Source: Apostichopus japonicus (lineage: Eukaryota; Echinodermata; Holothuroidea; Aspidochirotida; Stichopodidae). From it: 64,000 nt of DNA. The translations under genes were made by a program, and so were the position numbers. Under the pieces are notes generated by a model. That model saw only the letters and a program-made list of their open reading frames with translations. It had not been told where the DNA came from and did no database searches. Positions 11,804-25,500 of this stretch are shown here, piece after piece. Positions within the stretch are counted from its first letter, which is position 1. Each line of letters begins with the position of its first letter. The stretch lies in assembly GCF_037975245.1 (NCBI RefSeq), contig NC_092568.1, forward strand, positions 7,423,501 through 7,487,500. The letters run 5' to 3'.

Positions 11804-14800
11804 CCTTAAACATGCAGTGCATTCCAAGTTTTATGTGTCTTTTCAACCCTGTTCATGTTTACCTTGTATAATATGGTATCTCTTTATGCGACCTTTCTCT
11901 TTACAACCTTCTGAATCAGTTGAGTAGTGTACAGTTTATCTGGAGTCTCTCGCTGATATGCCACAGGTGAAAAAGGCTCTGATATGATGTTTGTGCCAAC
12001 ATTAGTTGTCAGGTAATCTCCTTCAGGGTTTTTCATCTTTCTCAGTGTGATATTAGACAATTTACAGCGTGTTTGGATGGGGGATCAGATAAGTGGAGAA
12101 AGGAGTACATAAGACTAGCAGTAAAGTTTGCATCCATAAATATGTTAGGAAATTTATGCCTAATGCCTCACAGGTGAAACAGCCTGAAAGCATTAAACAC
12201 AAATTTCTCAACAATAGATGTTACTTAATGCAGGCATTGTCCACTAATCCCTCACCATGACTTGTTGGTGTTCAGATTAATGGCTTACCAAAAAAATCCC
12301 TTTTATTTTGATTTTCTGGATTTTTCATGACAGGTTAGATATCATGATTTAACATGTTATACTTTACATGAACGAATCTAGAGAGGCCATGTTCTAAACT
12401 CCCAACTGGCATTCATAATTTTGTAGCGAGAGGTCACTCGTTTAACTATTCTACACTTGCAGTGTAAAAGACTGAACTATGGTTAACCAATATCAGGACC
12501 CAGAGACCAATATCACTCTGGGTTGCCAAGAGGCTACATTCCTTTTCAGTAGTGACATCAAAGAACATAAAGAAGTACATTAATGTTCCCAGGAAGTGTC
12601 ATCAGGATCCATTTTGACATTGTCCTCGTAAACTTGTTCGCAAGTCTTTATCTCAACCATTTCGTGTGAATGTCGAAGCTGGTTCAACCTGATTGATACA
12701 GATAAGAATTGTAGTTTTCAATTTTTCCAACCCTGGTGGTAGTCTGTTGTACTCTCAGCCAGGACAAGTTTGGTCAGGTATTATTCATTCAATTTTGAAC
12801 GTTTCCTGACAGTTCTCTGAAGGTACAGTACGTGATTGAACTGTACTGTAGCAACGAATATTTCTTCAGAAATTAGTCATAACAGGATAAGGGTTATTGA
12901 GAGGATTCTTGTTGACACACACACACATACACTGATATTATGATAAGTCTTAGTGTGGAGTGATTAGTAGCTATATTTAGGGGCTGCTGATGTGATGGTT
13001 GTAGTGTATCTGACACAAAGATTGTGTGTCATTACATCGATTGGGTCGAGTTACAGGAGGATTAAGACATTTATTGACTCAAGATCTGGATGTTTCCCAG
13101 GGAGACCTGTTTGATATGCAGCTGCAACGCTGTAAATAACTACGTACATATATTTACTGTCTGCCAGTTTCTTCATTTCTTATAATATGACAGTCAATGT
13201 ATATATTTATATCATCATCATCATTATCATCATTAATAATCTGAGTGTTCTTTATATCGCTTTACTACTATCGTCTCATGGTGAATCGTAGCGGTCGGGA
13301 TGATTTAAATTCATCCCATTTGTCATATAGCACTGAAGAAATGTGTAAAATGCACCTCAAGTATTATAAGAAAACTTGCTGGCAGAATCAGTCTTTTCTC
13401 ATTGACAGTTCGTTTGTTTGGAAACCATTCAAATCAACAACAAGGAAACAAAACTAAGACAGTAAGGCCCCCCAGAAAAAAAAAGGGTTTTAGAAGCTTT
13501 GGAATAAACATTAAATAATTTAAAAGCAAAATGGTATTTCTTAAAAAGGTTTCCAACGTGAAAGCATTTCTTGTGTTTCTAGTCTTTGAATTTGTTGACG
13601 AGCCCAACAAACAATGGTATCAAACAAAAGGTGTAATCACTAAACAGGCCACAGCTGTCCATTGTATGAACAGCAAGGTGATTGTTACCCTGAGTGAGCA
13701 ATTTTTCAATTCAAAAGTGATCAGTTGGATATCACTTATGGAATGAAACTTCCCTTAGTGCACACATTTCTATCCTTTCTTACCCACACTGAAAGTTATA
13801 TGTCGCCCCGTTCCTCTTCTACTCAACCTTGGAATTTACAAGTTTGCTGTTACTTTTTCTTAATGGATTTTTGTGGTTGTGGGTGATTTTAAAACTGTCT
13901 TATCCTGATACTGTTCGGAAAACGTCAAGTGAGCCTAACCATTATCCATAAAATCAAGCAAAGGACTTTTTGATACATTTATACATATTTGCCGTGGATT
14001 CTGTTTTGAATGACATTTTTCTAGGTTGATAGTTATTCAATTGAATGTTATATTAGTGAAGTTGGCTTTCTTTTTTGTATTTTTTTTAAAAGTCTTGCCA
14101 GATGTTACATAAACTGGCAGGTTATTTCAATGCAATCCCTGTTTAGATGGTTTGGTGTTTGACTTCAGTGGTACAAGGTAGTTTCAATATTTGTGTCTTT
14201 GATGTAATTTATTAAAGAAACTACATTTTGCATAACTACCTTAATAATTGCTAAATAATTTTAAAATGTCCAAAATACATGAAAAATTACAACAGGCATG
14301 GAACCTTACTCTTGAACAACTGTTTCTGTGATATTCATAGCATTCAGTAAACCTGTGTTTTAAAAATTATTTTAGTGGCATTTCTTTGAAAGAAGCAATG
14401 CTTTCTTTTATTGCCTCAACTCATTTCCCCCAGGCCAAAAATTTCACAATTTTCAGCCAATAGCTAAAAATCTTTCAGAGCTTGAAAAATATACTGGCTG
14501 AAATCAAGTTCACTCTGTCAGCAGTATCGCCACAAATGTGCTGTAAAGCCAAGTAATGGACACTGATGTTGAGACTTCAACAAGTACTTTACTGCCATGA
14601 CCCTCAGAGCATGTTCCTCTCCGAGACATAAAATTGTCTGGTTGAACCCTCCTTCATGTCGGGGGGAATAACTTGGGAGAGTGGGAACCCTCTTCCGACT
14701 ACTGTTGTAAACTCAAGCAATTTTTTGGCAAGCTTAATTTTGGGGTAAAACTTGGTGACCTTTACACTAAAAGTATTTTTTTCAAAACAATTTAAGTATT

Positions 14801-17599
14801 TAATACTCTGGATATTTTGAGTATGTTTTCAATGTGTCAGTCAAGTCAGCTGCTGCTGAATTAAAGTAATGTTCTAGTTATCAGCGATCTTTGGAAATAT
14901 TCATGACAATTAGTTAATTAGTTAACCCGATGGACAGCGAAAGGAATTTAACAGCAACAATTGCATAATCATAAAGCGGTTAGGTTGTACTAGACGGATG
15001 CAGAATCTTTGATGAGGAAATCATTTAAACCAAATAAAATACTTTAAAATCTGCCAAAATCGATTTTCAAGTTTTGGGAATTGAATAATGTAATGTTAGA
15101 ACAGGGTGTTTACAAAATCTGTTTGTTCTACTAAGGGTGTGGAAATGAATAACGTAACAATTAATACATTAATATCTGGTAATAATAACTAACTCGGAGG
15201 GTCTTCAAAATGTAAGATAACCAAGGGGGAAAAAAAGAAGAAAAAAAATGTGTACCAATTTGAGGATAAATTTCAGTGATGTGAATGGTATTAATTTCAT
15301 CATTCTAAGCTAAGTCATTGGAGGAGGCATAATGAAATCCATTTAATAGTCTCTTCCTTTGATACGTACCTTACAATTAATGTAAGAGAAATTTTCCTTC
15401 AGTCTGAAGTTGGATAAAATTCCAGGTACAAGTAGGTAACAGACTACTTACAGCATTGTAATATCAGACTGTTATCTATTGACCCACAACACTGATATGA
15501 AATTCTGGCAGTTGAGCAAAAACGAAATGGTTGTATGAGTACAGTAAATGTGTAAATGTTTGTGTATACTGGTTACGCATGTATATAAGTTTAAGTTGTA
15601 CGTAGAGACATAGCCATAGAAATATTTATCTGTGTGTGGATGTATTGTTATCACTGCTATGTAAATCGTCAAATCCTGCAAGTAAATATCATTCTACCGG
15701 GGAAAAAAAAAGGTTAATCTATTACTTCTTCATCACAGCCAGAAGATTTGTTTGTGCTTTCACAGTTAAGAAGGTGGTTACAAACACAGCTAGTAGTAAA
15801 ATGCATTCAAGAACTCAGTGGATGTCATAGTGCGTCTTCTATTCCTGCCAAGTCTGGTCAATGAAATATGCAGAATTTTGAATGATTTTAAGAGGAAGTC
15901 ATGTTATCCAAACTACTCAACAGGAATAATATAGATCATGATTTTATGGTGTATTTTGGTACTTTTCACAGGATTATCTTACTATTTTACACATTTTTCG
16001 AGTCATAAATTTCCTTCAAAGGTTAATATCCAAAATGCTAACTTTTGATAGCATTTTTCAGTATGAAGCGAAGAATTTGTTTGATTATTGTTATAACTGA
16101 CAATAGCTTAGGTTATTCCTGCAATGCACCTGCAGCTCTCAAATCTCAATTAACCTAGTGGTACAATTCCAAAGATTGAATAATATCACAAGAAGGAAAC
16201 AATTTGTTCAAATTTCTTCCAGAATTGGCTGGTACTGAATCTTAAACACCGCATCTATTATTCAAAGTAGATTGTATAGGGAGTGTTAATACTTTCTGTA
16301 AAGGGCAAAAGAATTAATTGTTGTAATCCTCAAGGTTGACATTAGTAAAATGATACAGGGAAATATCTGACAAATTGGATAGTCAACCCTTGCGTCAAAT
16401 ATTTAACAAAGGTCCGCGACAGTTAAGTGAAATGCTTTTATGTCATTCCATTATGCATAACAAAGATCATGGGCAGACCTTTAGCAACGAAAGAAACATC
16501 CTCGTGACCATTAATTTTGTCGGGGTTGAATATACACCATAGTATTCTTGTATGAATAATAAGACAATTATTAATTAATTGAAATAGAAACTTCCTGTTA
16601 ATTGACTCAGTATGTTACTATATAGCCGTTCATCAGTATAATCTAGCTAGTTGGTAGAGTGGTCATTTGGTAACATCCAGTTTTTAGGTGTTTGTAATCT
16701 AGCAGTCAGGAAGCATTTTAAAGTGCAATGATTTATATCTTACATTGATGTGTGATGCTGGACATAGCACTATGTCAAAACATTTGGATTTCATTTTATA
16801 CTTCTGCTGTGTATGCACAATGTGATTTCTCTTTGTTACAATTATTGTTTTAATTAATGCATAATAAAAATAAAAGGAAATATAGTCAAACCTGGAAAGT
16901 AGTTCGAATAATTTATTTTCTGTATGTTCACGATCCATACATCTCTATATAGAGCATCTTGAGCTACATCTTAATGCCAGTCATACAGGATTATGCTAAG
17001 TTTTCAAGCAAAGCTTCACAGGAGCTGATTATGAAGCAGGTAAAATAGGGGACCTCCAACTTTTCTTAGAAGTTTGACAATGTAAGTTAAATAATCCTTT
17101 TAACAACCATGCTGCCCTCCTATTACATTTTGTATTATTCTGTCATTTCATGCATATTGTACTGACTAGTGGAGTCACTGTAGTAAACCTACTGTGGATA
17201 CCCTGGTAACTTGTTCACTTCTCCTGACATTTAGTGACACAATTCATGACTACTAAATGCAAAACTGGTTGAGTGTTCCCCCACATTTCCAAGTCACCGA
17301 TCATATTCTTGACAGATATACCCATTCAAAAGTTTTCAAGGAGAGAAAAAAACCAGGGGGAAACCCCCTCCAGCAGTTAATTGCCATTAAATACATACAT
17401 ATGCAGCACAAGATTAGTTTGCAAGCTGATAACCTTGGCTGAATTTAATACTGCAGATGGTGAGCAGTCTAAATTTAAACAGTGGTTATGTGATTTGATG
17501 ACGGAATCTTGAGACAAAACATCACAACGATGAAAGAAAGACAGAGCGACATATGATGTAACCTATCTGGGGATATGGTATTACAAGGTTTGTGGCTTT

Positions 17600-18100
17600 A
17601 TAGAGTGTGACCTTTGATGAGCCAAACTGACCTTTGAACTCCATCAAAAACGATAGGGTTCTTGTACTCATTATAGAGAACCCACATGCAAAGTATGAGA
17701 GCCAATAAAGGATCCCGTCTGGAGATAGTGTTTACAAGGCATTCAAGTTTTTAACCCCTTAAATGAACTGGTCTACAGCAAACTGTGTAAAAACTTTACC
17801 CTACATTAGACTATCATACCATTCCCATATGAGCTCCATTGATGGTTAGGTTCTGGAGATTTTTGAGATTTTCACATTTTGCCCTCTGCTGTCCCCAAAT
17901 GACCTTTGATCTCCACCCTAGGGTTCTTCTACTAATAGGAAACCCACATGCAAAATGTGAGAATGAAAAAAAGGTTACCCATCTTGAGATACCATGTTTA
18001 CAAGCTAGGGTGTCCCATACATACATACACACCCACACCAACTTCACTGCATAGGTCACTTGCCTGCCTATGGCAAGTAAGCAAAAATCTTTCTCTACCT
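17600..18100. repeat. Interspersed repeat with TGACCTTTGA and AGGGTTCTT blocks, two adjacent copies
   Basis: Copy A (about 17600-17745) and copy B (about 17880-18100) share tgacctttgaa/tctcca, agggttctt, an acccacatgcaaa block and a tttacaag block. Copy B continues into a CA-rich tract (catacatacacacccacacc) and ends ccaacttcactgcataggtcac...tatggcaag. A third, diverged copy lies at about 61985-62175. The right-hand end resembles the repeat units in the THADA intron at 55.1-56.1 kb. There is no coding capacity. The family is unnamed here; it may be a SINE or a MITE. Confidence 0.55.
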
Positions 18101-19240
18101 TAGTATTTATTTCAACATGACTTGGTCGTGATCATGATTGCTCCAGTCCTATTCAACCAGCATAAGGCTGTTAGTTGAAAAAGAAATGATTGCAACTGGC
18201 ATTCCATAGAGTAAAAAAAATACTGTTTACATTTTGCATAGCAATCTTGATGGTTGTGCATTTTTTAAACCAGGATATATTAAAACTAGGATACAAAAAA
18301 AAGATAAGGTTCTGTGAAGGAAAAAAGAAAATGCTACACATCTTTGACCCTGTGGAGCAGACCAAGCCTACAACTTTTGCTACGACATACCAAATATGTT
18401 ATTATCCATTTCAAACTGGCAATTTCTGATGAAATGTTCATGTGATTCCAGTAACTGCCTAGGTTGTAAAGGAAACCAGGTTATTACCCAGGACAGGACT
18501 GAAGCATACATTGCCACTGGCTCAGCACTTCGTTTCTCACAAAACTAGCACCTTTCATGACCTAGATGAAATTGGCGCCCTCGGCAAATCGACCTACTGG
18601 TAGCAAAGGTCCCATTCATAGAGTGTCAGTTATTAACTAACTAGTAGGTACTGTACTATGGCTCAATACAGCATCCCACAGCACTGCAGTAACAACTCCT
18701 TTGCCAATAATTGAAAGGTGATCCATACACAAATGTCTGTAATCTGCACTGATAATTTACAGTCCTTATCACCTGTAGGATATAATTATGAGAAACAGTT
18801 TAACTTTAAATTTAAACATTGGTCATTTTGGTCATCTCAACTTTGAAGAATACAACTACAGCGAACATGATTAGATGACTTATGTATAGTTTCAACGCTA
18901 TTATTTGAACAATCGTTAACAGCATCGATGTCAAGCCTGTAGATGTTCCAATCCACAGCTGTGAGTAAGTCAAAATCTAGACTTTGGTCAGTTCCTGGAG
19001 ACACATTCCCTTGGTGGTTTGAAGGTCCAATTCTGGTAGGGTTAACCACATTTCTTTGGCTCCAAAGTGGGACATCGCATCCTAGAGGAGAGACCTAAGG
19101 GGAGGGGTGGGCTACATACAAATGGTGGCATATTTACAGCTTTATACACCAATTTCAAACTGTACAATTTCCTAAAATTTTTATTTTTGTTAGGCAAAAG
19201 GTGGTTAATTAGACAAAGATAAACCCAAATGATTAAATGT

Positions 19241-19246
19241 TTTATT
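19241..19246 (-). promoter_or_regulatory. Possible CAMKMT polyadenylation signal
   Basis: AATAAA on the minus strand about 350 bases after the CAMKMT stop codon. It is the clearest hexamer in the expected range; use is not shown. Confidence 0.4.
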
Positions 19247-19592
19247 TGGCACACCCCACTTCTTTAAGTCTATTATATTTTGTGCCATTTGTGTATTGTA
19301 AAAACAGTGATATTATAGAACACCACAAAGACCTTTAGAAAATCCAGATAATTTAGCTGGCGGGTGGAACATCATATTTTTGTTGCGAGAAAAGGACAAT
19401 CCCGTTTAACAGTGACAGAAAGGTAATCCTAAATAAATCGTTAATTTAATACTAGAAGTAATTTGGTTTGGGTGATTTCATATTGCTGGTGGTCTTTTGT
19501 CACATAATTTTTTTTTGTCATCCAAACAATAACAAAGACTTTCATCTCTTCCTATCATAATCAAACATGATCTTAAGAGACAAACACATTGC

Positions 19593-22500
19593 TTACCTTT
19601 TTTGAAGTATCATTAGCCATGGGTAATGTATGTTTTCATCATAGTGGCCTGCATCGCCAACGCTTGAGTTTAACTGGTGGGGAAGTAAATGGAGGGGGAG
19701 AAGCAGTTACCTACGACAACTGATTGCTGCCCGATACTAATATGCAGATAGGGATTAGTGTTGGATTATCCTATAGGCAGATAAGGCAAGTACCCTAGGG
19801 GCACTCCAATCCAATGGGCCTTTGTGAACACTTCCAAGCAAGACACAACAGTTTCCTATTTTAGGGTTGTAACTGCAAACATCATGGATATAGCTGTAAA
19901 AGGATGTTATTCTGAAACTGTACCAAATCTTAACATATATATTTAACATCTTTTCACCTGACATGACAATAATTATACAGGTCTTTTCATATTTGCAAAA
20001 AAGATTCAAAACATGTGGGAGATCTAAGTTCTCATTTGCATAAAAATACAAGCACAAGAATACACTTTCCCCAACACGTAGAATTGCCATGCAACTGAAA
20101 GCTGAAAACTTTACGTAACAAATTATTAGTTTGTTCTTACAAATTAGTACCCTTCTATAACAAAGTATTACAAAGTCTTTAACTTTCGGCTCATTTACCT
20201 TCTGGTGTTTTGCCCAAACGTCCGAGTCATAATTTTCTTGGAGTTCTATCGTAAAGTCAGCCTCTGCAATCTCTTGAAACTTCTTCAAAGTTGATCCTCT
20301 TTGGGGTGCAAACATCCAAGCAATCCCCTAAAATTTTGCAGAAATGTTTCAAGTTCTCTTTTGTATAGTATATGTAGTAAAGAGTATTCATAAAAATTGA
20401 TTACCTTTTGTTTCTGAATAAAGCTTTGTTTATTAGCTGAACAGGTTTTATCTGTAGTGCAATCTAACTGTATGGGTACTGTAAAGTACTACAAAGAAAC
20501 TGAATACCGGCCTGTTTAAATGGTTTCAACCGTACCACATATTTGGAAACTGATGGCTATATTCATTATTAATATAAAAGTTTGAATTTCTGGAAATACT
20601 TTTACGCTAAGCACTTTGGCATCTGTGGCCCAGCAAAGAGATAGTGTACCAGGGATTGCAACCACCTTTTGACAATGATAACTCAAACTTGTAGCATGCA
20701 GCACTTATTATATTCTTACGATTTCTAGTTCAATTCATATTCTTTTCTATAAGTTTCACATTTGACTTTTTTGATAATCACCAAGTTAGTTTCTATGTAT
20801 GGCTCTGCATTTCATCCAACTTAACAATGATATCACAAAACTCTGGGGTAAATGATAAGAAATTTGATAATTTAAAAGACTATGAATATTTTATCAAACC
20901 ATTTCACTAATTGTGAGGAAAGGATAATATACCAATATATAGCTTACTTTCTTTCCCAAAAAGTGTGAATTATGAATAAACTGTAAAACCATTTGAAAAG
21001 CATACCTCGGGCTTCAAGATGTGCTTTATAGTGTTGACCAGATCCTGTCTGTAGTCATCAAAGAAAAAGCTACAAAACAAGACAAATACATTTCATCTCT
21101 CCTGAGGTTGTTATTATTTATGGTCGCTCTAATTTGTATCCTGTAAGTGTGTATCAAATGGCAGACAAGTAAAAGTACAATGTCATTTATATGAGTACCA
21201 AGATGGGTACATGTACACTGTCCTTGGTATGAGTACCAATATGGGTACAGTCCTTGGTATGAGTACCAGTATGGGTACTGTCCTTGGTATGAGTACCAGT
21301 ATGGGTACAATGTTCACGGTATGAGTACCAGTATGGATACAAGTACAATGTCCTTGGTATGAGTACCAGTATGGGTACACTGTCCTTGGTATGAGTACCA
21401 GTATGGGTACACTGTCTTTGGTATGAGTACCAATATGGGTACAGTCCTTGGTATGAGTACCAGTATGGGTACTGTCCTTGGTATGAGTACCAGTATGGGT
21501 ACACTGTCCTCGGTATGAGTACCAGTATGGATACAAGTACAATGTCCTTGGTATGAGTACCAGTATGGGTACACTGTCCTTGGTATGAGTACCAGTATGG
21601 GTACAAGTACAATGTCCTTTGTATGAATACCAGTATGGGTACACTGTCCTTGGTATGAGTACCAGTATGGGTACACTGTCTTTGGTATGAGTACCAGTAT
21701 GGGTACACTCTCCTTGGTATGAGTACCAGTATGTGTACAAGTACAATGTCCTTTGTATGAATACCAGTATGGGTACACTGTCCTTGGTATGAGTACCAGT
21801 ATGGGTACAATTACAGTGTCCTTGCAATGAGTACCAGTATTGATACAAGGTTCTAAACCCAAGTACAAGTACTTACGTAATCTTGCACTGGAGACTAAAC
21901 TACATTTCTGATAAGTCCTTAGTATGAGTACAAATGCATAAGGGGTGAGTACAAACAATTTAGCCAGAATATAAAAACGGACTCACTACAAGCCTTGTAA
22001 CTGGTTTGGAAAACAACACAAACGACAAACTGTGCCAGCACAACACAAAACAATGTAATCATCTGATATACAAGTGAGACAAAGTTCCATTAAATATTAA
22101 ACCCCAACCCTATAAAACTTTAAAAAGTACGACCACGGTTTTCACATCAGATTCAAGTTGTCTCGATACTTTAAACCTCAGTTGCACAAGTGGCAAAGTC
22201 GAGGCTGTGGAAAAAATGTCTCTTATCCAAAAAAAATTCAAAATAATTATCATGAGTTTGGTCAAAATATTTTCCAGTATCTACTACAGGCCAAATAGCT
22301 GCTTTAGACAGATCCTAGTCAAGTTGTTGAAATAGTGATCCATGTATAAACTAACTACACTAGTCACATATGTGGTTAAAAGGTTGTTTGTTAAACATAT
22401 ACTGCATTGCTTAGACAAGCTAAAAGACAGAGACACACTTTTAATAGGAACAGATAAATACCTACAATACCAAACTCTTGGGAAACAATTTTGGTGACTT

Positions 22501-25500
22501 AGAATAAAAGATTCTGCTGAATGGTACTCATATACAAACAAACCATTGTTCAGCCTTCACACCAATAAATTAAAGCAAAAACATATAACACAGAAAATAC
22601 GAAGAGGAACAAACAAACTTACCAGTCAGCACCTGCGACAATGTCAAACTTTTCCTTCAAATCTGCAAACGTTTCTGGTTTATTCCATAGAAGTTGCCTG
22701 TGTCAGGGTAAAATGATTTATTAAAAAATACGGCAACAGGGCATTTCAAGGTCATAATTTCAATTTGTTTAATAAACAGTGGCATTATCTCTGCCATCAG
22801 GTGCGTGTATAAATCAATATCATACTGTATATTTATTACTGAATATATACAGAAGGTTCTGAAGCAAGTTATTCATCATACTGACAATTCATTACACCAT
22901 CACCAGGGACAAACATATCGTTTACTTAACCGTCGCCAATCAATACTGCGTAATTTAAAAGAGCACAATGTAATGGATGCTACACATGAATCATTTTTGC
23001 AACTATTTTGTAGAACAGCTCATGAATAATGAACAGGTATGAGTCAACATGCATAATTAACATTTAATCTTTGAATCAAAACAACATTTCAGCAGATGCA
23101 AAATGTTGCAAATCTAACCTTAGATGAAAATGAAGATGCTGACGACTAGGAAATACTACACCCTCAAAATTTTTGAAAAAATTATTATAGTTCCATTTAC
23201 TAGAATAATGAAAGTTATGATCGTAACCATTTTAAAACAACTTGCAGCTAGCTGCCATGGTCACTACGATGGTGCTCTCCAAATGTTTGTAGCCAAGAGT
23301 TCAGCGTTATCTATATAATATGGTGCTATGGGGGATGTCAAGATATGGTCTAACTAATTATGGAACTCCACCAATTGCATTTGCCAAGAGCACCATGGTA
23401 CTACATATCTTCTTGACTATTCACAGGTACCTTTACCTTACAGATACTTTGGTTGTACCGAACTTTGAATGATTTTCTTTGGCAATTATTTCGGCATCTG
23501 GAATTAAATGGAAAGAAGTTTTGAACTGCTTTAATACCGACAAAAGAAGAAAGAAAAAAGAAGCGCAACAAATCTGAACAATAATTGAGCGATGTGACCT
23601 TGAACTTTTGAGATCAGATTTGCAGACTTGTGAAATAAATACACAATTCATTTATCAGCAGTGTTGCATGAACAATGAATTCAGTGGTATCACTTGGGTG
23701 CACTTATTTATCATGTCCATGCAACACAAGAGAATACAATGTATTTGTATTCTCTCAAACAATGTAAAGAACTGTAATTTTGGTAATATTAAAATTTCTG
23801 TATTCTTTGTATACAATATATTTTTTGTATACAAAGGGATTGCATTCCTAGTCAATGAGTTATTAATAGCCTTTAACAAAATCTGATGAAGCTACCCATG
23901 AAATAGTAAAATATCGATGCTGAATGTCTTATCAAGTTTATGGGGCATCAAACATTAAAAACAGGTGGAAAATGTTAAGGTCAAGAAAGACTCTACCTCC
24001 CTTCTTCCGCGAGACTCAAGGTAAAATATTTTCACGTACACAACTATGACTAATTAACTCACTCTGACAGGATTTCAGGTTACCGTCTGTGACCAGGACC
24101 TCCTTGGCATTTGATGTGCAGGCCACCTGAGAGCGGGATATGAAGAGTACATGCGAAACTCTGTCAAAGACACTTTCACCATTCAATACAACTTGACTAT
24201 TTATCTATCCCTTTAATTTATGATTGCAAAGAAACTTTGTCATGTTAAATTTGTTGGAACATATCAATCTAAACATTGCTTCCTCATATGTAACTCTTTA
24301 AGAATATGCAATTTATCTGATTCTGACCAAATAGTGGAAAATGTCATGCTGATGCAGGAGCTCCAAGGGTTACGACATTTAATAACATTTTAATACATTT
24401 TGAAGCTTACTAAACTTAAAACAGAATATTGACTGCACTAGAGCATATATACCTACAGTACTAAACCACGGAGGGAAATAGGTGTGAGGTGCTTTGGGGG
24501 ACAAATCACAACCGACACTTTAAGGAATATCCCCAGAGGGCCTACCGACTACCATACTCGACTACACAAATAATTGAAGGAATGTGAAATGTTCAGCATA
24601 CTAGAAATGCTATGCAATTACATTATAAATATGCATATCTTAATCGGACTACATCATGACACTTTACGCCTGTTACCTCATAAGCAATCTGTCTGAAACA
24701 CAAACGAATGCAAACTGGATACTGCTCACTTCTGAATATGGCAGTGTCTCAATATGTTCATGCTCCAACGTGCTCATGTCCAACATGTTCACTACCAACC
24801 TCACACAAAAATCCGCTTTGACTGTTGTTTTTTTTTATTACAGATAATGCTATCTTATTCACTTTAAATAAATCAGTAGTATGATATGACATCATACCAA
24901 GGCAAGCTGTGTAAAATTTTCTAATGTAACAATAAACTCACTGTAAACCCTGCCAAGCATGTCATTCCACCACCCAGTTCACATACTGATTTAGATCTGT
25001 TGAAAGTTGAAAGAATAAAAAACTTTAAAACTCAAAAAAGAAGGAAAGGATGATTCATGTTGACATTAGTCTTTACAGATAATTGCATATTTCTTGTTTT
25101 TAAATTTTGTTTTGAAAGAGAAGAGAAGAAACTGCCAAAAACTTACTGAAATATACTTCTGTTCTTTAGACAATAATGGGTCAGTACTTCCTCAGCTGGC
25201 CAAACACCTGAAACAAAACATTTGAAGAATGTAAGACAGGATGGTCAGTCGAAAGAGCAAGAACCAAAATTTTAAGATGGCCATCTTTATGGGCTGGTGA
25301 AAGAAATGTGCAGTACATTTTTCAAAACATCTATATTAATTCCTTTTAAACAACAATACCATTGCAGGGGAAAAAAGTGCATAAATTTCAAATCAAGATG
25401 ACAGAGTCATCAGAGTAGGAAGATATGAAACAGTGTAAAATAATTTTCACAACGTAGAATGTAAGTAACAGCAGGGGCAAATTAGAGAATATTTAGGTTT

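Larger units (their letters stand above)
11804..19592. other. 3' flank of calcineurin B and convergent gap to CAMKMT
   Basis: This is AT-rich sequence with no coding support on either strand. Vertebrate PPP3R1 has a very long 3' UTR, so much of the left part may be transcribed. AATAAA hexamers on the plus strand occur at 13503-13508, about 15035 and about 16865; which one is used cannot be told. An ATC/ATT microsatellite lies near 13211-13240. Two copies of an interspersed repeat lie at 17.6-18.1 kb and are listed separately. Confidence 0.5.

Noticed and set aside
21183-21958. Overlapping minus-strand frames of 207-221 codons rich in Tyr, Trp, Thr and His
   Set aside because: Products of the 32-bp minisatellite in a CAMKMT intron; all three frames are open.
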